NCBI GenBank assembly: GCA_015055625.1
Contig: SVHU01000007.1
Coordinates: 1 to 64,000 of the forward strand
Direction: 5' to 3'
Length of the DNA: 64,000 bases
From: Clostridiales bacterium
GTDB taxonomy: Bacteria; Bacillota; Clostridia; Christensenellales; Pumilibacteraceae
The notes under the pieces were generated by a model that saw nothing but the letters and a program-made list of their open reading frames with translations, was not told the origin of the DNA and searched no databases. Of this stretch, positions 36,249 through 46,687 are shown piece by piece (positions within the stretch are counted from its first letter, which is position 1; every line of letters begins with the position of its first letter). Both the position numbers and the translations under genes were made by a program.

Positions 36249-36283
36249 TCCGTTCTTTTATCCTATAAAAGAGCGGATTTTTT
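36249..36283 (+). terminator. Terminator after tcdA
   Basis: TCCGTTCTTTTAT/ATAAAAGAGCGGA arms (one G-T pair) and a T6 tract. Confidence 0.85.
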
Positions 36284-36294
36284 GTTACAAAATA

Positions 36295-36480
36295 TACTTT
36301 AGCAATGTAAACTAACGATAGGTATACTTACAGTTAATATGTTGTACTTTGATGAAAGTAGTAATTAGCTGTCACAGGCTGTTTTATTGTAGGGCAATTC
36401 TTGAATTGCCTGTACGATTTGAGTAGAATTTATTTGCGTAATAAACGTAGGGGAGAATAATATCCTCTCGGTATGTAGGT
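36295..36480. repeat. Decayed copy of the palindromic repeat family
   Basis: ATATGTTGTACTTTGATGAAAG and AGTAATTAG (near 36336-36368) resemble the tails of the repeats at 443-720. The hairpin GGCAATTC-TT-GAATTGCC (36393-36410) parallels CGATTC/GAATCG at 421-434. No gene is seen in 36284-36630. Confidence 0.5.
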
Positions 36481-36631
36481 CTGGCTTTAATATTGTGCGA
36501 TTTATAATTAGCGCATTAATTGGATTTTTAGTTAAAAATTCCGCATGAGCAAACTAGTAGGTTTGTTGACGATAATTCGATAAAATTTGTATTAAATTTT
36601 AATTAAAAGCCACGTAGTTTTTGTTTTTGCA

Positions 36632-36660
36632 TTGACTAAAAAATAAACATGTGATATACT
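36632..36660 (+). promoter_or_regulatory. Promoter of the P-type ATPase-galK pair
   Basis: TTGACT (36632-36637), a 17-bp spacer and TATACT (36655-36660). Confidence 0.8.
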
Positions 36661-36716
36661 AAAGAGTAGAGAGTATTTTGCGCTCTAGTATTTAGTAACA
36701 AACAGGAGGTTATACA

Positions 36717-39407
36717 ATGTCGGAAAAATATTCGGGACATGATATTAATTCCGAATACTCAGCTCTTACTGATGACGTCCAAAAATCATTGGATCATTCG
36801 GTTTTTGATGATCAAAGTATTACACCCGAAGAATATTATACACCCAAAACGTCGACGACTATTGATACTACGTTGCTATTGCCTCAAGACGCATCTAGCA
36901 AAAGTAGAACAAAAACAGGTGGCGTAGCTAAATTTCATAATGTAGAAAGATATTTCCCTTCGGTAAACGAGGGGCTTAGCACAAATCAAGTAGAACAGCG
37001 TAAACTAGATGGATTAACTAATCAGGAAACACAAAAAGGTGGAACAACTTATACTACCATCTTTATGAAAAACATCTTTACTTGGTTTAATATCCTAACG
37101 TTTGCAGTTGCGATTGCGTTATTGGTAGTAAATTTTGTAGAAAATATTGCAAAGTGCGCATTCTTAATAATAGTTCTTATTAACCTCGCGATAGGTATTA
37201 TTCAAGAAATCAAAGCAAAAAAGACGGTCGACAAGCTGACGTTAATGACAGCCCCGACAGCTATGGTAATACGTAACGGCATGAAAGTTACAGTCCCTGT
37301 AACGGACATTGTTCTTGATGATATTGTGTATTTAGAGCTTGGAAAACAAGTTTGCGCCGATTGTGTCGTTGTAAAGGGTGAGTGTGAGGCAAACGAGTCT
37401 ATGCTTACGGGCGAAAGCGTTCCCGTAAAAAAGAAGTCGGGAGAACCATTGTATTCAGGTTCGTTTGTGTCTAGCGGAAACTGTTATGCGAGAGTTGTTA
37501 GAGTGGGCGATGCTAATTATGTTGCTCGTCTTGCATCTAAGGCTAAAAAACATAAAAAACCCAAGAGCGAACTTAGAAATTCAATTGCCGCAATTATCAA
37601 GGGCGTATCGGTTGTTATTATTCCCGTTGCAATCTTTATGATTATTTTAGGCGTAGCGAAGATGGATCTTAACAGTACCGTTCAACAAACTGCAGGAGCT
37701 ATTATTGGAATGATTCCTTCGGGAATGTTCTTACTTACGTCTATTGCCCTTGCAGTGTCAGTTGTAAAACTTGGAAAACGCAATACAATGGTAAAAGATT
37801 TGTACTGCATCGAAATGCTTGCTCGCGTTGATACGTTATGTTTGGATAAAACAGGTACGATAACAGATGGAACTATGCAGGTTCACGAAGTAATCGATTG
37901 CAAGAATAATACTGGAGCAAGCGTGGAAACAATTGTTGGTTCTATGCTTAACGCTACTGAAGACAATAACCAGACGGCGATTGCTCTTTCCAATCATTTT
38001 GGACGAAATAGAGAGCTTTCGGCAAAAGTGGTTATGCCATTCTCTTCACAAAAGAAGTTGTCCGCCGTAACGTTTGAGGGTTTGGGTACATACTTCTTAG
38101 GAGCTCCCGAGTTTATACTAAAAGACGTAGGAGTGAAGGGGCAAAAGATAATTAATGATAACGCAAAGAATGGTTATAGAGTAATTATGCTTGCACATTC
38201 ACCTTTAGAGATTAAGGATGATAAGTTGCCTGCAACGCGTAAGGCTGTTGCGTATATTGTTATTGAAGACCATATCCGTCCTGAAGCTATCGATACAATC
38301 AAATGGTTTAAGGAAAATAGAGTTGCTGTAAAAGTTATTTCGGGCGACAATCCCATGACGGTAAGTGAAGTTGCAAAGCGTGTGGGAGTAGAGAATGCTG
38401 AGAAATATATTTCGCTAGACGGGTTATCTAACGACGAAGTAAGAGAAGCGGCAAACCGCTATACCGTTTTTGGTAGAGTAAGCCCTGAGCAAAAGAGAAT
38501 ACTTGTCAAAGCAATGAAAGCTAAAGGACATACCGTTGCAATGACGGGAGATGGAGTAAACGATATCCTTGCGCTAAGGGAAGCGGATTGCTCGGTTGCT
38601 ATGGCGTCTGGAAGCGAGGCTGCAAGAAATGTAAGCCACTTAGTTTTGATGGACTCCAACTTCTCGTCCATGCCCGAAGTTGTAAAAGAAGGCAGAAGAG
38701 TTATTAACAACATTCAAAATTCGGCCTCTTTATATCTTATGAAAACGTTTATGAGCGCGGTGTTGTCGGTGTTATCGGTAATATTCTTATACTGCGGTGT
38801 TAGCAACGATTTATACTTTTTCGACACGTCCAACCTGTTGCCGTTGGAAATGTGCATAATAGGTTTACCGTCGGTTTTACTGGCGTTCCAACCCAACAAA
38901 GACCTCGTCGAGGGGCATTTTATGGCAAACGTGTTCAAAAAATGCATACCAGGAGGAGTTGCGCTTGTTGTTGCGGTACTTGCCGTATACTTGTACGATC
39001 GCTTGGGTGGAGCTAGCGGATTGAGTATGGGTGCGCTAAGCGTAAGTCAGCCAGGCGAGTATAAAACTATGCTTATAGGAGCGGTAGTGTATACAGGCTT
39101 TATGGCGCTTTTGGTGGTATGTTCGCCGTTTGATAAGTATAGAGGTGTAGTATGTTTGATAACTTTCTTTATTGCAACGTTGTGTCTAACGGGTATTGTT
39201 GCATTAATTAATCTTATTGGAATAGAGCAATTCCAGTTCTTTGGAAAAGGCGTAGTGATGTTGTTTAATTTGGAATTCCAGTACATTACGTTCCTTATAT
39301 CCATTATTTGTATAAATTACTTCGTAATCTCAGGAATGACGAAGTTAGTAAATAGTATTAAACCAAAAAACAAAGGAGATAAATCAAATGGAAATCAGCC
39401 AGCTTAA
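36717..39407 (+). CDS. P-type cation-transporting ATPase
   Basis: The protein has 896 residues. Actuator motif MLTGESVPV, phosphorylation site CLDKTGTITDG (Asp377) and hinge MTGDGVNDILAL are intact. The membrane motif is IPSGMFLL instead of the PEGL of SERCA-type pumps, which places it with the CtpE-like bacterial group that has been linked to calcium uptake. There are no N-terminal metal-binding domains; the first ~115 residues are polar and variable. RBS AGGAGG. Its 3' end overlaps galK by 20 bp. Substrate is not certain. Confidence 0.9.
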   Translation: MSEKYSGHDINSEYSALTDDVQKSLDHSVFDDQSITPEEYYTPKTSTTIDTTLLLPQDASSKSRTKTGGVAKFHNVERYFPSVNEGLSTNQVEQRKLDGLTNQETQKGGTTYTTIFMKNIFTWFNILTFAVAIALLVVNFVENIAKCAFLIIVLINLAIGIIQEIKAKKTVDKLTLMTAPTAMVIRNGMKVTVPVTDIVLDDIVYLELGKQVCADCVVVKGECEANESMLTGESVPVKKKSGEPLYSGSFVSSGNCYARVVRVGDANYVARLASKAKKHKKPKSELRNSIAAIIKGVSVVIIPVAIFMIILGVAKMDLNSTVQQTAGAIIGMIPSGMFLLTSIALAVSVVKLGKRNTMVKDLYCIEMLARVDTLCLDKTGTITDGTMQVHEVIDCKNNTGASVETIVGSMLNATEDNNQTAIALSNHFGRNRELSAKVVMPFSSQKKLSAVTFEGLGTYFLGAPEFILKDVGVKGQKIINDNAKNGYRVIMLAHSPLEIKDDKLPATRKAVAYIVIEDHIRPEAIDTIKWFKENRVAVKVISGDNPMTVSEVAKRVGVENAEKYISLDGLSNDEVREAANRYTVFGRVSPEQKRILVKAMKAKGHTVAMTGDGVNDILALREADCSVAMASGSEAARNVSHLVLMDSNFSSMPEVVKEGRRVINNIQNSASLYLMKTFMSAVLSVLSVIFLYCGVSNDLYFFDTSNLLPLEMCIIGLPSVLLAFQPNKDLVEGHFMANVFKKCIPGGVALVVAVLAVYLYDRLGGASGLSMGALSVSQPGEYKTMLIGAVVYTGFMALLVVCSPFDKYRGVVCLITFFIATLCLTGIVALINLIGIEQFQFFGKGVVMLFNLEFQYITFLISIICINYFVISGMTKLVNSIKPKNKGDKSNGNQPA

Positions 39408-40566
39408 AAAGAAGTTCGTTGAAATTTATGGTGGGGATGAGAGTGATATTCGCGTATTCTCTGCCGCAGGCCGTGTAAACCTCATTGGTGAACACATTGA
39501 CTACTGTGGAGGAAAAGTTTTCCCCGCTGCGCTCAACCTTCGTACTGCAATTGTTGCAAGAAAGAATGGTAGCGATAAAATACGTCTTACAGCAACAACT
39601 GTTGATGATAAGGTAACTCTTGATATTAATACGCTCGACGCGTACAAAGATCTTAAGTGGGGCGATTACCAGGCTGGTGTTGCTTACGTAATGCAACAAA
39701 AGGGCTATAAAATTGTAGGTTGCGACCTTTTGTATGATACCACAGTTCCCTTCGGTAGCGGACTTTCTTCTTCCGCTTCTATCGAAGTTGCAACCGCTAT
39801 GCTCTTCTCTACTTTCTCTAAAGAAGAGGGAGTAAAGGACGTAGACCTTGTACAGCTTGCAGTTCTTTCTCAGCTTTCCGAGAATACATACAATGGCGTT
39901 AACTGTGGAATTATGGACCAGTTTGCTTCTTCTCTTGGAAAAAAGGACATGGCAATTCTTCTCGATTGCAAGACCTTGGATTATAAGTACACACCCTTAA
40001 AGCTTGGCGATTATTCTATGGTAATTGCAAACTGCAATAAAAAGCGTTCGTTGCAAGATTCTAAGTATAACGAAAGACGTGGTGAGGTAGAGGAAGCTCT
40101 TGCAATTCTTCAAACAGCTCTCCCCTCAGTTACATGCCTTGCTGAAATCACCCCCGAACAGTTTGACAAGAACTGCCACCTTTTAGAGGGTAAGGGTAGA
40201 ATTCTGGACAGAGCTAAGCACGTTGTTTACGAGTGTGATAGAGTACTTAAGAGTGTTAAGGCGTTAGAAGAAGGCAAGATCGAAGAGTTTGGCGAGCTTC
40301 TCAATCAATCTCATTACAGCCTCCGCGACTTGTATGAGGTTACAGGTAAGGAGCTTGACGCACTTACCAAGTATTCCAGAGCATTTGACGGATGTATCGG
40401 TTCTCGTATGACGGGTGCAGGCTTTGGAGGTTGTACAATCTCTATCGTTAAGAGCGACAAGGTAGACGAGTTTATCAAGTACGTTAACGAAAACTACGCA
40501 AAGGAAATCGGATACGAAGCATCTTTCTATAAGACCAGCGTAGAAAACGGAGCTCAGGAAATCTAA
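39388..40566 (+). CDS. galK: Galactokinase
   Basis: The protein has 392 residues of the GHMP kinase family. GRVNLIGEHIDYCGG is the galactokinase signature, PFGSGLSSSASIEVA the ATP-binding motif 2, and MTGAGFGGCTISIV motif 3. It makes galactose 1-phosphate in the Leloir pathway; galT and galE are not in the window. It starts inside the end of the P-type ATPase gene (20-bp overlap) with an AAAGGAG site. Confidence 0.96.
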   Translation: MEISQLKKKFVEIYGGDESDIRVFSAAGRVNLIGEHIDYCGGKVFPAALNLRTAIVARKNGSDKIRLTATTVDDKVTLDINTLDAYKDLKWGDYQAGVAYVMQQKGYKIVGCDLLYDTTVPFGSGLSSSASIEVATAMLFSTFSKEEGVKDVDLVQLAVLSQLSENTYNGVNCGIMDQFASSLGKKDMAILLDCKTLDYKYTPLKLGDYSMVIANCNKKRSLQDSKYNERRGEVEEALAILQTALPSVTCLAEITPEQFDKNCHLLEGKGRILDRAKHVVYECDRVLKSVKALEEGKIEEFGELLNQSHYSLRDLYEVTGKELDALTKYSRAFDGCIGSRMTGAGFGGCTISIVKSDKVDEFIKYVNENYAKEIGYEASFYKTSVENGAQEI

Positions 40567-40579
40567 ACTAATTAATAAT

Positions 40580-40628
40580 AAAAATACAGTTTATGACAAA
40601 TTTGGGTTGTAAGCTGTATTTTTTATTA
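40580..40628 (+). terminator. Terminator after galK
   Basis: AAAATACAGTTTA/TAAGCTGTATTTT arms with a T-run. Confidence 0.8.
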
Positions 40629-40750
40629 TAAAAATCCATTTCTAAATTTTAAAATTCTCTAGAAGGGCACATAAATATTGCGATTATTAGGTCGTTTTGT
40701 CGATTTGGGTTAAAAACAGATTAAAATATCCGTGTGAGAGCTAATTTAAT

Positions 40751-40779
40751 TTGACAGCTTAATAAATATAAAGTACAAT
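40751..40779 (+). promoter_or_regulatory. Promoter of the giant repeat protein gene
   Basis: TTGACA (40751-40756), a 17-bp spacer and TACAAT (40774-40779). Confidence 0.8.
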
Positions 40780-40858
40780 AATAATATATTTATAAATAAA
40801 TATATTAAAAACTATGTAACATCCTATTAGGATAGCATTTATTAATGCAAGGAGTATT

Positions 40859-43800
40859 ATGAAAGATAACAACGATTTTGATCTGTCAACGGAAGATATC
40901 TTATCAGATGACGACGGCTTTACGGTGTTGGAAGAAACTCCGGAGAAAAAGAAAAAAGGAAAGCCTGAAAAAGTAAGGCAGGAAAAGAAGCCTAAAAGCG
41001 AAAAGCGCGAAAAAGCGGAAAAGCGCGAAAAAGCGGAGAAGCGCGAAAAAGCGAAGAAGCGCGATCACGGCTTGAGAGAAAGCGACGAGGCTGACAACGA
41101 AAAAGAAAAACCAAAAAGCAAGGAAAAACCCGAGCGCAAAAGATATAAAAAGAGCGGAGGTTGTCTTGGTTGCTTTACGGGAATTATAGCGACAATTATT
41201 TGCACGTTTTGTTTGATTGTGTTCGGAGGATGTTTTCTTCTGGACAGATTTTTGATTGTAAATTACGGATTATCACTAAATGAATGTTTTTCGTTGTTAT
41301 CTGCAGTATGGAACGTTGATGAGAGTAAAGTAATTACCGAAGGAAAAGCAACTGAGGCGGATAGAGAAGAGTTTTATTCCGAACTTGCTGATAGTATGTT
41401 TATTAAGGACGATACTATTGACTCATTTGTGGATACGGCGGTGGACGAATACGTTGTGCCTATTGTTTCCGATGCTTTGGGGAATAGCGAAAAGGAGTCT
41501 AGCACGTTGCCGTTGTTTTCGTCAAACCAAGGTCGCGAGTGGGAAGAGTTTTTGAAAAACCTAACCGACGAAGGTCTTGTAGATAAGGAGAAGATTGAGG
41601 CATATTTTAAAGATACGCGACCTGCTGAAATTAAGTATGAAAATGATTACGTGCTTAAACTGAAAGGTAAAGGAATGGTTTCTACCATTGATTACGTGAT
41701 AAATCGCGCGCTCAAGTCTAATCCAGACACTCAAAAACTTGCGGGAACGTTTGGCATAAGTCAAATCAAGTTCCAATCTACGAATGGTAAAAAAGTTAAC
41801 GTTGTTTTAGACGTAAAGCTCCAAAAAGCAGTTATTGCATTTATGGAATCGCCGATGTTCGAAAAGTACGTTACCGAATCTGCAATCCGCGAAAATAAGG
41901 GATTGATAAGACAGTTTGTAGGTTTGTTGCCCACTCAAATATTAATTCCGATAGATGTTAATATAGACGAAACGGTTACCGTTGACGTAGGTCTTAACAA
42001 TCTCTCTAAAGGTCAAGTTAATAAATGGCTCGAGTTTATAAAAAAATCTATGGGCTTTGACGTAAAAGGCGCGCTCAACGAAGCTGTAAATAACGCATAT
42101 AAAAACGCAAGAAATTCGTTAATCAAGTACGTAGATATTGAGCAATTGATTTTAGATGGATATCTGAAAGTCGATTTATATGATATAGCATCTATTGTTC
42201 TTAACGAACAAATGGGGCTTAGTGGCGACAAAGCGTTAAACAAGGTGGAAGCGTTTACAACCGTAAGCAACGTTTTGTATGCAAATATGGAAGTTAACGG
42301 TAACGGAATCGCAACGATTTTGGAACAAAATGCGCCTGCATTTGCAAACGCTGATTGGAAGCAAAAAGCTGAATCTGATTTTATAGATTGGCTTGCAACA
42401 AACGTTGCCTTTGATAAAAAGTATACTTTAGACGATGTTATGCAAAAGTTTAAGGACCAAACTGGAAAGTTGGTTGTACCCTCGCAGTTTACGTCGTTTT
42501 TGGAGTTTATAGATGCGGAATACCTGCGTAAAGGAACTGCTTTCCTCAAAAAAGGTATGACGTTTGACGATAGATTTATAGCTTATATTTTCGAAGACTA
42601 TAAACAGGAAATTTTTGAGTCGGCAGGCTATGGAAAACTAGCAAGCGTGCTTACTTTGCAGTACGTTTCTATATCTACAAGTATAGTTGATGGTATTGAA
42701 CGCCATTTCTTATCACTAGGACTTAGTTCTAAAACTAGTGAGCTGTGTAATGCTTTGGGTTATGGCGAATTTGATTTTATATCCGCATTTATAGGAAGCG
42801 AAGAATTTTTATGCGTTACGGCGGATATTACTCTTGATAAGGCAATAGAGAGAATTCCAACTACCTTAATGCTAAATGGTTTGTCCGCTCAACAAACGTC
42901 GGATATTTTTGCGACCATAAAAAAGATTACCGGTTACGACATTATGGGGGATTTGATTGATAAAAACCTCGACAAGTTTGTAGACGTACTCACTGATTAT
43001 TCAAATAGTAAATATTCTCTTGGGTTTGAAGTGAAGACAAATCCAGACGGAACTAATACGGGAATGCTTATTTTGCCCTCAATGAAGGATATTTTACAGC
43101 AAATCCTTGTTGATACTGGCAATAAGACGTTAAATGCCGAAGAAATAATTGATGCGGTTGGCGTTTTACTTTCCTCCATGCCATCTACCGATAACTATCT
43201 AGCGTCGCTTGCTGATACTTCTATCGCACTCACAGGCAAGGAAGATTCGTTTGAAAGCTATGACGAGGTTGTAACAAAAGCACTTTTAGGAAAGTATTTC
43301 TTGGAAGAAGAGAATAATTTGGAGGAGATTTTAGAAATTATCTTTAAGGCAATACAAGAAGATAGCACGGCTTTAGACGAGTTAATTGGAACAGACGAAA
43401 AGGCTGGACGTATTAAAATTACTTCTGCATATTTTAACAATAATCCCACGTTAAAAAGTACGCAACCCGTAATAGACGGACATACGCTAGCGCACGTGCT
43501 TAATAAATCAAAAGCATTCTTTACAGATTTTCTTGGAGCGGAATCCGCTAAGTTCATAGAGATTGTTGATATTAGAGATATTGCAATTGGGGATGGATAT
43601 TTGAGTTTGACTGTTGCTTCTACGCCTGCAAAACTTCTCAATCTTGAGCAAATGCAATCGCTAGATATGTACGTTAAAAAGTTTATCTATAATGTTTTTG
43701 GCGGAGAAAATGCGGATGTTACAGTAACGCTTAAGATAAACGTTGCTGATAACGCGGACAAAGTAAAGATTCGCGTTCAGAATATGAGCGAAGAAAATAT

Positions 43801-46549
43801 GCAAGGTATTTTTGATTTGCTAAAATCTTTTGGTGTAACAGTGTTCGATTTTAATGATGAGAACAATATGTTCGTAAAGCTTGCCGATCAAGTTGCAAGT
43901 TTTGTAAATCAATACGCAACGATAGAGGGAAGCAAAGCGACTCTTCCTTCCGTGTTTGGACTAATTAATCAAGTTTTGGGCAACGATCAGCTTACTGAAG
44001 AGGCAATGTATAACGCAGTTCGTTCGCTTATGGTAAGCAATGCAAATACTTCCGATTATAACGACGTTTTATTGGAAGCAAACGAGGCTTTAACGGGAAA
44101 TAACGAAAGCGGTTATATTTACGACGAACTTGTTGCTATTTATGCAGAAAAGAAGTATCTTATGAAGGACGGAAAGAATATCGGCGACCTTCTTAGCGTT
44201 ATTGCAAGTGCTGGCGAAGACGTTGTGGACGCGCTTACAAACGAAGACAGTGGAGTGATTGATTTTACACGCTTAGCGTTTGCGGAATACTTTAATAACA
44301 TTGCTCCCACCCACGAGCAAAGCTATCCGATAATCGATTCACATTCGCTTGCATTTATCTTTGATTCCTATAAAGAAACTCTTGCTTCCGTAATGGGATT
44401 AGATGCGACGTCAACCGATTTATTGAATATGGTTCAAATTGCCGATATAACAGTAAATGACGGCGTTTTGACGATACGTATTGTACTAAACGTGTCAGAG
44501 CTAACCGAAAGCATGGCACAAGGCGACGGAGTAAGCGTTGGAAAATTCTTTAATATTATAGAGGAAGGAAAAGAGATAGTGTCCGTTTCGCTTTCTATTG
44601 GACTTGATAATGACATTACCGCTCTTGTTGTAAATGATATGAGTGATAAAGAAGTAGAAGATATCAACATGCTCTTGAAAGTGTTTGGAATAAAGTACTT
44701 CGATATGACTGATGTCAATAATCCGCTAGTAGGAATACTTAAAGAAGCAAAGGCGGTTGTCAACGAGTATATGCCGTATAGTAGCGAAGATAAGATCTTT
44801 AAGATGAAATCTATCTTTGATTTTGTTGCGGAGAATGCTGATTTTGATGGTAAAAAGATATCCAGCATTGACGGATACACTCTCGTTCGCTCGTTTACAA
44901 CTTATGACGATAGCTTGGTAAGAGAAGAGAATAATACTCAGTATAAAAGTGAGCTTAACACGTTAGTTAAAGAACATTACGCCATTGAAAACGGTTTTGA
45001 CACTGTGGAAAAACTAGTAGGCGGTGGTGGATTTAGTATGGACGAGTTGGATTTTGATGCCGAAATATTTAGAAATAGCAATCGTTCGTACGTAAATTCG
45101 TTTATTTACGAGGATATTTATCTAGCTTCGTTCATAAATGATTTGGAATTGATCGAGCAGGATGGTGGATTTAAGTTAAATAGAGTGGAAGTTTTACAAA
45201 AGGATAAAATCAAAGTTAATCTTCTTGTTGAACTAGAGTCCGCAGTTTCGGGAGATTTTGGAATAATGTCCAAGATTTTACCACCTCAGTTGTCCATAAT
45301 TGTTCCAATGAGTTTTGCAGATGCTGATCACGGCGCATGGAGCATTGACGGAATGAGAGATCAAGACGACGTAATAAGAATTTTCAAAGACGTAATGTCT
45401 ATTGATTTGGAAAACATTATTACAGAGCAACGTGATAGCTTTATTTCTACCGCAAAAGACGATATTAGCGCGCATGGTATGAGCTTTGACGTAGATGGTG
45501 AAAAAGCAGGATTGCTTATGCCTTCTATTTGCGAGCTTTACTCTAAAGAAAAAGAAGGAGTAAGTGAGCAAGACGCAATTTATCTTTTTGATAATCTTGT
45601 TTGCTATAAAGAGATAGAGCATTCTATATTTACCGAAGAGTATACCGAAGCGGATGCTAAGACCGAGTTTATGGATATTATGTCAAAGTATTACCATATC
45701 AAGGATAAATATAGCGGAAAAGCTAAACACGTATATAGCAATGGGGTTGAGGTTGTGGAGAACGTAACCGATCTTGAAGTAAGTTTTGAGATAGTGCTTG
45801 CATCCTTTGGTTTCTACGTTCACAATTACGAGGGTTACGTGATTGAAACTAAAGAGCTTATGGATATAGATGATGCGTCTATTCTCAATAATAGTGAGGC
45901 AATGTCTTATCTTACTAACGACGTGTTGTTTAAGAACGAAATAGTAACTTTGTGGATAGACAAAATCGGTTTTTCCGAGCAGTTCGATTTGGAAAAAATT
46001 CAGGTTATCGACAACGATAAGATATCTATCACCGGCTTTATTAGTATGAGCGATCATCTTGGCGATAACGTTTGTCAAACCGCAAAATCGCTCATGTGTG
46101 AAAACTTAAATGTTACGATGAAGATTGATCTTAGCAACGGCAATTTGATTGATTATTACGTAGAAGACCTTGCAGGCGACGTGGATGGTAATTTTGAGGG
46201 AATCGATGACAATTACTCTAAGACGAAAAAGCTTGTGGAAATTGTTCAAAAACTAGACGATTCTTTGGATGTAAACGATGAGATGTTTGCTCAGTACGCT
46301 AAGGATATAGCTACTAGTGTAAACGATATGTTAGATACGATTGTCGGAATAGATCCGTACAAGGCGCAAAGCGGTGATACTACCGAGCAAAAGGCAAAAA
46401 CCGTTTATTATGCTTCCACTGAAATTCCTGAAGAGCTTGTAGAGTTTGGCACAAATTGTGGATTCTTGTTGCCCGACGGCGCGTCCTACGCGTACAAGAA
46501 TTGTACAGACTTTAGAAATATGTTTGATACATATTATCCTCATATGTAA
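40859..46549 (+). CDS. Giant membrane-anchored protein with ~6 diverged repeats, function unknown
   Basis: The protein has 1,896 residues and I do not recognise a family. Residues 1-98 are highly charged, with four EKREKA-type repeats. One transmembrane segment (~100-128, GIIATIICTFCLIVFGGCF) follows, so ~1,770 residues should lie outside the cytoplasm. The outer part has a recurring block around residues 381, 673, 975, 1260, 1497 and 1770: a beta strand, then N-x-(M/L)-S-x-x-x-(V/M/T)-x-x-I, then a short helix and FG(V/I)xxFD. A second recurrent motif is IxDIxIxDGxLxLTV (VDIRDIAIGDGYLSLTV, VQIADITVNDGVLTIRI). It is monocistronic, RBS AAGGAG. No catalytic motif is evident; an adhesive, structural or transport role cannot be chosen. 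Confidence 0.85.
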   Translation: MKDNNDFDLSTEDILSDDDGFTVLEETPEKKKKGKPEKVRQEKKPKSEKREKAEKREKAEKREKAKKRDHGLRESDEADNEKEKPKSKEKPERKRYKKSGGCLGCFTGIIATIICTFCLIVFGGCFLLDRFLIVNYGLSLNECFSLLSAVWNVDESKVITEGKATEADREEFYSELADSMFIKDDTIDSFVDTAVDEYVVPIVSDALGNSEKESSTLPLFSSNQGREWEEFLKNLTDEGLVDKEKIEAYFKDTRPAEIKYENDYVLKLKGKGMVSTIDYVINRALKSNPDTQKLAGTFGISQIKFQSTNGKKVNVVLDVKLQKAVIAFMESPMFEKYVTESAIRENKGLIRQFVGLLPTQILIPIDVNIDETVTVDVGLNNLSKGQVNKWLEFIKKSMGFDVKGALNEAVNNAYKNARNSLIKYVDIEQLILDGYLKVDLYDIASIVLNEQMGLSGDKALNKVEAFTTVSNVLYANMEVNGNGIATILEQNAPAFANADWKQKAESDFIDWLATNVAFDKKYTLDDVMQKFKDQTGKLVVPSQFTSFLEFIDAEYLRKGTAFLKKGMTFDDRFIAYIFEDYKQEIFESAGYGKLASVLTLQYVSISTSIVDGIERHFLSLGLSSKTSELCNALGYGEFDFISAFIGSEEFLCVTADITLDKAIERIPTTLMLNGLSAQQTSDIFATIKKITGYDIMGDLIDKNLDKFVDVLTDYSNSKYSLGFEVKTNPDGTNTGMLILPSMKDILQQILVDTGNKTLNAEEIIDAVGVLLSSMPSTDNYLASLADTSIALTGKEDSFESYDEVVTKALLGKYFLEEENNLEEILEIIFKAIQEDSTALDELIGTDEKAGRIKITSAYFNNNPTLKSTQPVIDGHTLAHVLNKSKAFFTDFLGAESAKFIEIVDIRDIAIGDGYLSLTVASTPAKLLNLEQMQSLDMYVKKFIYNVFGGENADVTVTLKINVADNADKVKIRVQNMSEENMQGIFDLLKSFGVTVFDFNDENNMFVKLADQVASFVNQYATIEGSKATLPSVFGLINQVLGNDQLTEEAMYNAVRSLMVSNANTSDYNDVLLEANEALTGNNESGYIYDELVAIYAEKKYLMKDGKNIGDLLSVIASAGEDVVDALTNEDSGVIDFTRLAFAEYFNNIAPTHEQSYPIIDSHSLAFIFDSYKETLASVMGLDATSTDLLNMVQIADITVNDGVLTIRIVLNVSELTESMAQGDGVSVGKFFNIIEEGKEIVSVSLSIGLDNDITALVVNDMSDKEVEDINMLLKVFGIKYFDMTDVNNPLVGILKEAKAVVNEYMPYSSEDKIFKMKSIFDFVAENADFDGKKISSIDGYTLVRSFTTYDDSLVREENNTQYKSELNTLVKEHYAIENGFDTVEKLVGGGGFSMDELDFDAEIFRNSNRSYVNSFIYEDIYLASFINDLELIEQDGGFKLNRVEVLQKDKIKVNLLVELESAVSGDFGIMSKILPPQLSIIVPMSFADADHGAWSIDGMRDQDDVIRIFKDVMSIDLENIITEQRDSFISTAKDDISAHGMSFDVDGEKAGLLMPSICELYSKEKEGVSEQDAIYLFDNLVCYKEIEHSIFTEEYTEADAKTEFMDIMSKYYHIKDKYSGKAKHVYSNGVEVVENVTDLEVSFEIVLASFGFYVHNYEGYVIETKELMDIDDASILNNSEAMSYLTNDVLFKNEIVTLWIDKIGFSEQFDLEKIQVIDNDKISITGFISMSDHLGDNVCQTAKSLMCENLNVTMKIDLSNGNLIDYYVEDLAGDVDGNFEGIDDNYSKTKKLVEIVQKLDDSLDVNDEMFAQYAKDIATSVNDMLDTIVGIDPYKAQSGDTTEQKAKTVYYASTEIPEELVEFGTNCGFLLPDGASYAYKNCTDFRNMFDTYYPHM
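41001..41062 (+). repeat. 18-bp tandem repeats encoding EKREKA
   Basis: About 3.5 copies of AAAAGCGCGAAAAAGCGG within the start of the giant gene, giving a Lys/Glu/Arg-rich cytoplasmic segment. Confidence 0.85.
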
Positions 46550-46557
46550 TAAGTAAT

Positions 46558-46606
46558 AACCCACTGCATAAGACTGTTGATTGGTTTAGTTGCAGTGGGT
46601 TTTATT
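46558..46606 (+). terminator. Terminator after the giant gene
   Basis: AACCCACTGCA/TGCAGTGGGTT perfect arms with TTATTTT. Confidence 0.9.
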
Positions 46607-46652
46607 TTGCATGCTAAAAGAACTAAAAAGTTAATAAATGTGTTATAAACGT

Positions 46653-46681
46653 TTTACCTTTGTTTTTTTATGTGATATAAT
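46653..46681 (+). promoter_or_regulatory. recF promoter, predicted leaderless
   Basis: TTTACC (46653-46658), a 17-bp spacer and TATAAT (46676-46681), then 6 nt to the ATG at 46688. Confidence 0.7.
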
Positions 46682-46687
46682 TTAGTT

